Positions 53,953 through 55,451 of a DNA stretch of 55,451 bases are shown here, one piece after another. Position numbers and translations under genes: made by a program. Where the stretch lies: positions 1-55,451 of the forward strand of contig CAIKWZ010000071.1 in assembly GCA_903831255.1 (NCBI GenBank), in the 5' to 3' direction. The notes beneath the pieces were generated by a model that had not been told where the DNA came from, did not search any database, and worked only from the letters and a program-made list of their open reading frames with translations. Numbering within the stretch: position 1 is the stretch's first letter; every line of letters begins with the position of its first letter. Source of the DNA: an uncultured Alphaproteobacteria bacterium. Lineage in GTDB: Bacteria; Pseudomonadota; Alphaproteobacteria; Caulobacterales; Hyphomonadaceae.

Positions 53953-53989
53953 GCGGGCACCCGGCTAGGCATTGGGGGCTGGGTTATTC

Positions 53990-55246
53990 ATGGGGCTGAA
54001 AAAGAAGAGCTTTTCAGAGGATGAGATCGCCATATTTGATGAGGCGATCATAGAGAAGCGTGGCGACTTCTGGCACTTCCGAATGTGGCTTACTGGCGAG
54101 GGCAAGTATGTCCGAATCAGCCTCCGTACGCGTAATCGCCAGGCGGCCATCGAAAAAGCCAAACAGTTTTTCTTCGACATCAAGAGCAGTCAGAACCAGG
54201 GCAAAAAATACTTCTCACGCACGGCGCAAGAGGGCGTTGAGATGTATCTTGAGCAACGCAAGAAAGACGTTGATGCGGGGCTGATTGTCAAAGGGCGCCA
54301 CGGCACCATTCGCAGCCATCTCCAACACTGGGTCGAGTTTATCGGCGCCAAAACCAAGCTCAAAGAGCTGGAGCGGACCGACTGTGAAAACTACTATCAC
54401 TTTCGGTCGCAGGAGAGTGGGAAAGGGGGCGCCAGCCTGTCCACCATCAAGAATGAGCAGAGCACCATCAATGCAATGATGGAATGGCTGTTCAAGCGGA
54501 ACGAGGTCACAATACGCGAATTCGAGTTCAAGAAGCTTCCTCGCATCTACGCTGATGAAGAAGCCATACGCCGGGCGACTTTTTCGCGTGATGAAGTCGC
54601 GGAATTGAGGAAGGTGCTCTTTGGCGCGGCGACGGAAGCGGCCAGAAATATCAAAGACAAGGGCAACCTGCGCAGGTTCATCACCAGCTACTTTCTGATG
54701 GTCGCATCAATCACAGGCTTGCGGACAGGCGAGCAACGACAGCTTACATGGGGCGACATACGGTTTGAAACAGTCACGAAGGGCGATGACGAGGTTGAAG
54801 TTGTCGCGATCACTGTGCGGCCCGAGACATCGAAGGTTCGTAAGCGCCGTCAGTTCTATGTTCAAGACGACGAGCTTTTCGACAATATGCTGAAGGTCCT
54901 GAAGCCGCTGATGGGTAAGCAGCAGCTCTCAGACTGCCTCGTATTCAGCAAAGACGGAAAGTCCATGGTCAAGGAGGCCGACATCCTTGAAACCTTCAAC
55001 TGGGCGATGACGCAGTCCACTATCAAAAACAGAAACAATCGGAATTTGGTTCCCTACAGTTTCCGGCATTACTTCATCACTGATCGCATCAAGTCCGGGT
55101 TGAGTTACGAGAAGGTCGCCAAAATGTGTGGAACCAGCGTTGCCCAGATTGAAAAGACTTACTTCCACATCGACAAGGAGGTTCTGATCTCTAACGCGCT
55201 GGCCGGTTATTTCGTATCTGAGGAGGGAGTGATCGTAACAACGTAG
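53990..55246 (+). CDS. int: tyrosine recombinase / integrase
   Basis: 418 residues from ATG 53990; the frame extends six codons upstream to a TTG. An N-terminal DNA-binding (arm/SAM-like) region runs to about 200, and the catalytic domain follows: Arg245 in SITGLRTGEQRQLTW, Arg359-His360 in PYSFRHYFIT and the nucleophile Tyr391 in IEKTYFHID. The first box II residue is Ser/Tyr rather than the common His. It is on the guaA strand and close to its stop, as integrases that use a gene 3' end usually are. Codon use is AT-richer than in the neighbours. Intact. Confidence 0.93.
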   Translation: MGLKKKSFSEDEIAIFDEAIIEKRGDFWHFRMWLTGEGKYVRISLRTRNRQAAIEKAKQFFFDIKSSQNQGKKYFSRTAQEGVEMYLEQRKKDVDAGLIVKGRHGTIRSHLQHWVEFIGAKTKLKELERTDCENYYHFRSQESGKGGASLSTIKNEQSTINAMMEWLFKRNEVTIREFEFKKLPRIYADEEAIRRATFSRDEVAELRKVLFGAATEAARNIKDKGNLRRFITSYFLMVASITGLRTGEQRQLTWGDIRFETVTKGDDEVEVVAITVRPETSKVRKRRQFYVQDDELFDNMLKVLKPLMGKQQLSDCLVFSKDGKSMVKEADILETFNWAMTQSTIKNRNNRNLVPYSFRHYFITDRIKSGLSYEKVAKMCGTSVAQIEKTYFHIDKEVLISNALAGYFVSEEGVIVTT

Positions 55247-55385
55247 GCTTTGGTCCGAGAGCCCTGGAAGGCTTCTGGCTAAAGGCGATGGCTACAGAGC
55301 CGCAATCACTTTCTTATTGAGGGGCTCAACATTCAAGGTGACGCGCGGATAGCCATTTGCTCGTCCAGTTCAAAAGGGGGGAACA

Positions 55386-55451
55386 ATGATCGAGGGTTTG
55401 AAAGAGGTCTGTCGGCTACAGCCATCCTGGTCAGCGGACAATTCAGCTGAA
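55386..55451 (+). CDS. start of an ORF running off the window
   Basis: ATG 55386 is preceded by AAGGGGGG and opens 22 codons (MIEGLKEVCRLQPSWSADNS and two more residues) up to the right edge without a stop. It is 139 bases after the integrase gene, on the same strand, and probably the next gene of the element. No family can be assigned from so short a piece. Confidence 0.45.
   Translation, partial: MIEGLKEVCRLQPSWSADNSAE

Larger units (their letters stand above)
53807..55451 (+). mobile_element. left end of an integrative element at the guaA 3' end
   Basis: Right after the guaA stop, base composition changes to AT-rich (runs such as TTATTATCCACTAAG), and a tyrosine recombinase gene lies on the same strand 183 bases on, followed by another phage-like or island frame. 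guaA 3' ends are known target sites of integrative elements in several bacteria. The left attachment site should lie in or just after the last guaA codons; the right end and direct repeat are outside the window, so the element is only partly seen. Confidence 0.72.

Overview
The window is a GC-rich stretch of a Gram-negative chromosome, most likely from an alphaproteobacterium. The best evidence is the block rpoZ - bifunctional RSH (p)ppGpp gene - pyrE - pdxJ - acpS - rnc - era, the guaB ... rsmB ... guaA block, an HspQ of the alphaproteobacterial type, and the very frequent 4-base ATGA/GTGA overlaps inside operons. The family cannot be fixed from this sequence; a marine, Hyphomonadales- or Caulobacterales-like organism would fit the style of the genes, but that is a guess.

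Left part (1-28071): acyl-CoA and organic-acid catabolism mixed with transport. In order: the C-terminal end of an AtuA-family protein, a DNA alkyl-transferase, a family III CoA-transferase with a glutathione transferase, a MoxR ATPase/VWA pair, an AcuI-like reductase, two tandem acyl-CoA dehydrogenases that look like a heteromeric pair, a two-hotdog MaoC hydratase and a zinc-less MDR oxidoreductase. An ABC exporter operon follows (ATPase, double-FtsX permease, HlyD-like adaptor). Its ATPase carries a TAA stop exactly inside the Walker A motif. Next come a malonate uptake and activation set (madL, madM, matB), the tRNA 2-selenouridine pair mnmH/selD, a three-gene operon DUF3604 lipoprotein - PpiC foldase - HupE/UreJ-like membrane protein, a second MaoC-like protein, a FrnE-like DsbA protein and an exported SRPBCC protein.

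Middle (28264-33663): a 5.4-kb insertion at a tRNA-Gly(TCC) gene. The intact tRNA lies at the right end (33590-33663, minus strand). A 47-nt copy of its 3' half (43 of 47 bases identical) lies at the left end in the same orientation. Between them are a DUF1778/GNAT toxin-antitoxin pair with its own promoter and operator-like repeats, a YcaQ-type DNA glycosylase and a TonB-dependent receptor. No integrase remains inside.

Right part (33784-53806): mostly core genes. These are a family-5 uracil-DNA glycosylase, the rpoZ-to-era operon, a four-gene photolyase / FAD oxidoreductase / DUF1365 / Cfa methyltransferase operon on the minus strand, hspQ, ppx/gppA with rlmE, a small Ala/Glu-rich lipoprotein, and guaB - DUF3088 - rsmB - 25-codon ORF - guaA. 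The 25-codon ORF overlaps both of its neighbours by four bases and contains a perfect 8-bp hairpin.

Right edge (53807-55451): base composition drops abruptly right after the guaA stop codon and a tyrosine recombinase follows on the same strand. This is the left end of a second, larger integrative element that used the guaA 3' end as its site and continues beyond the window; one further reading frame begins at 55386 and runs off the edge.
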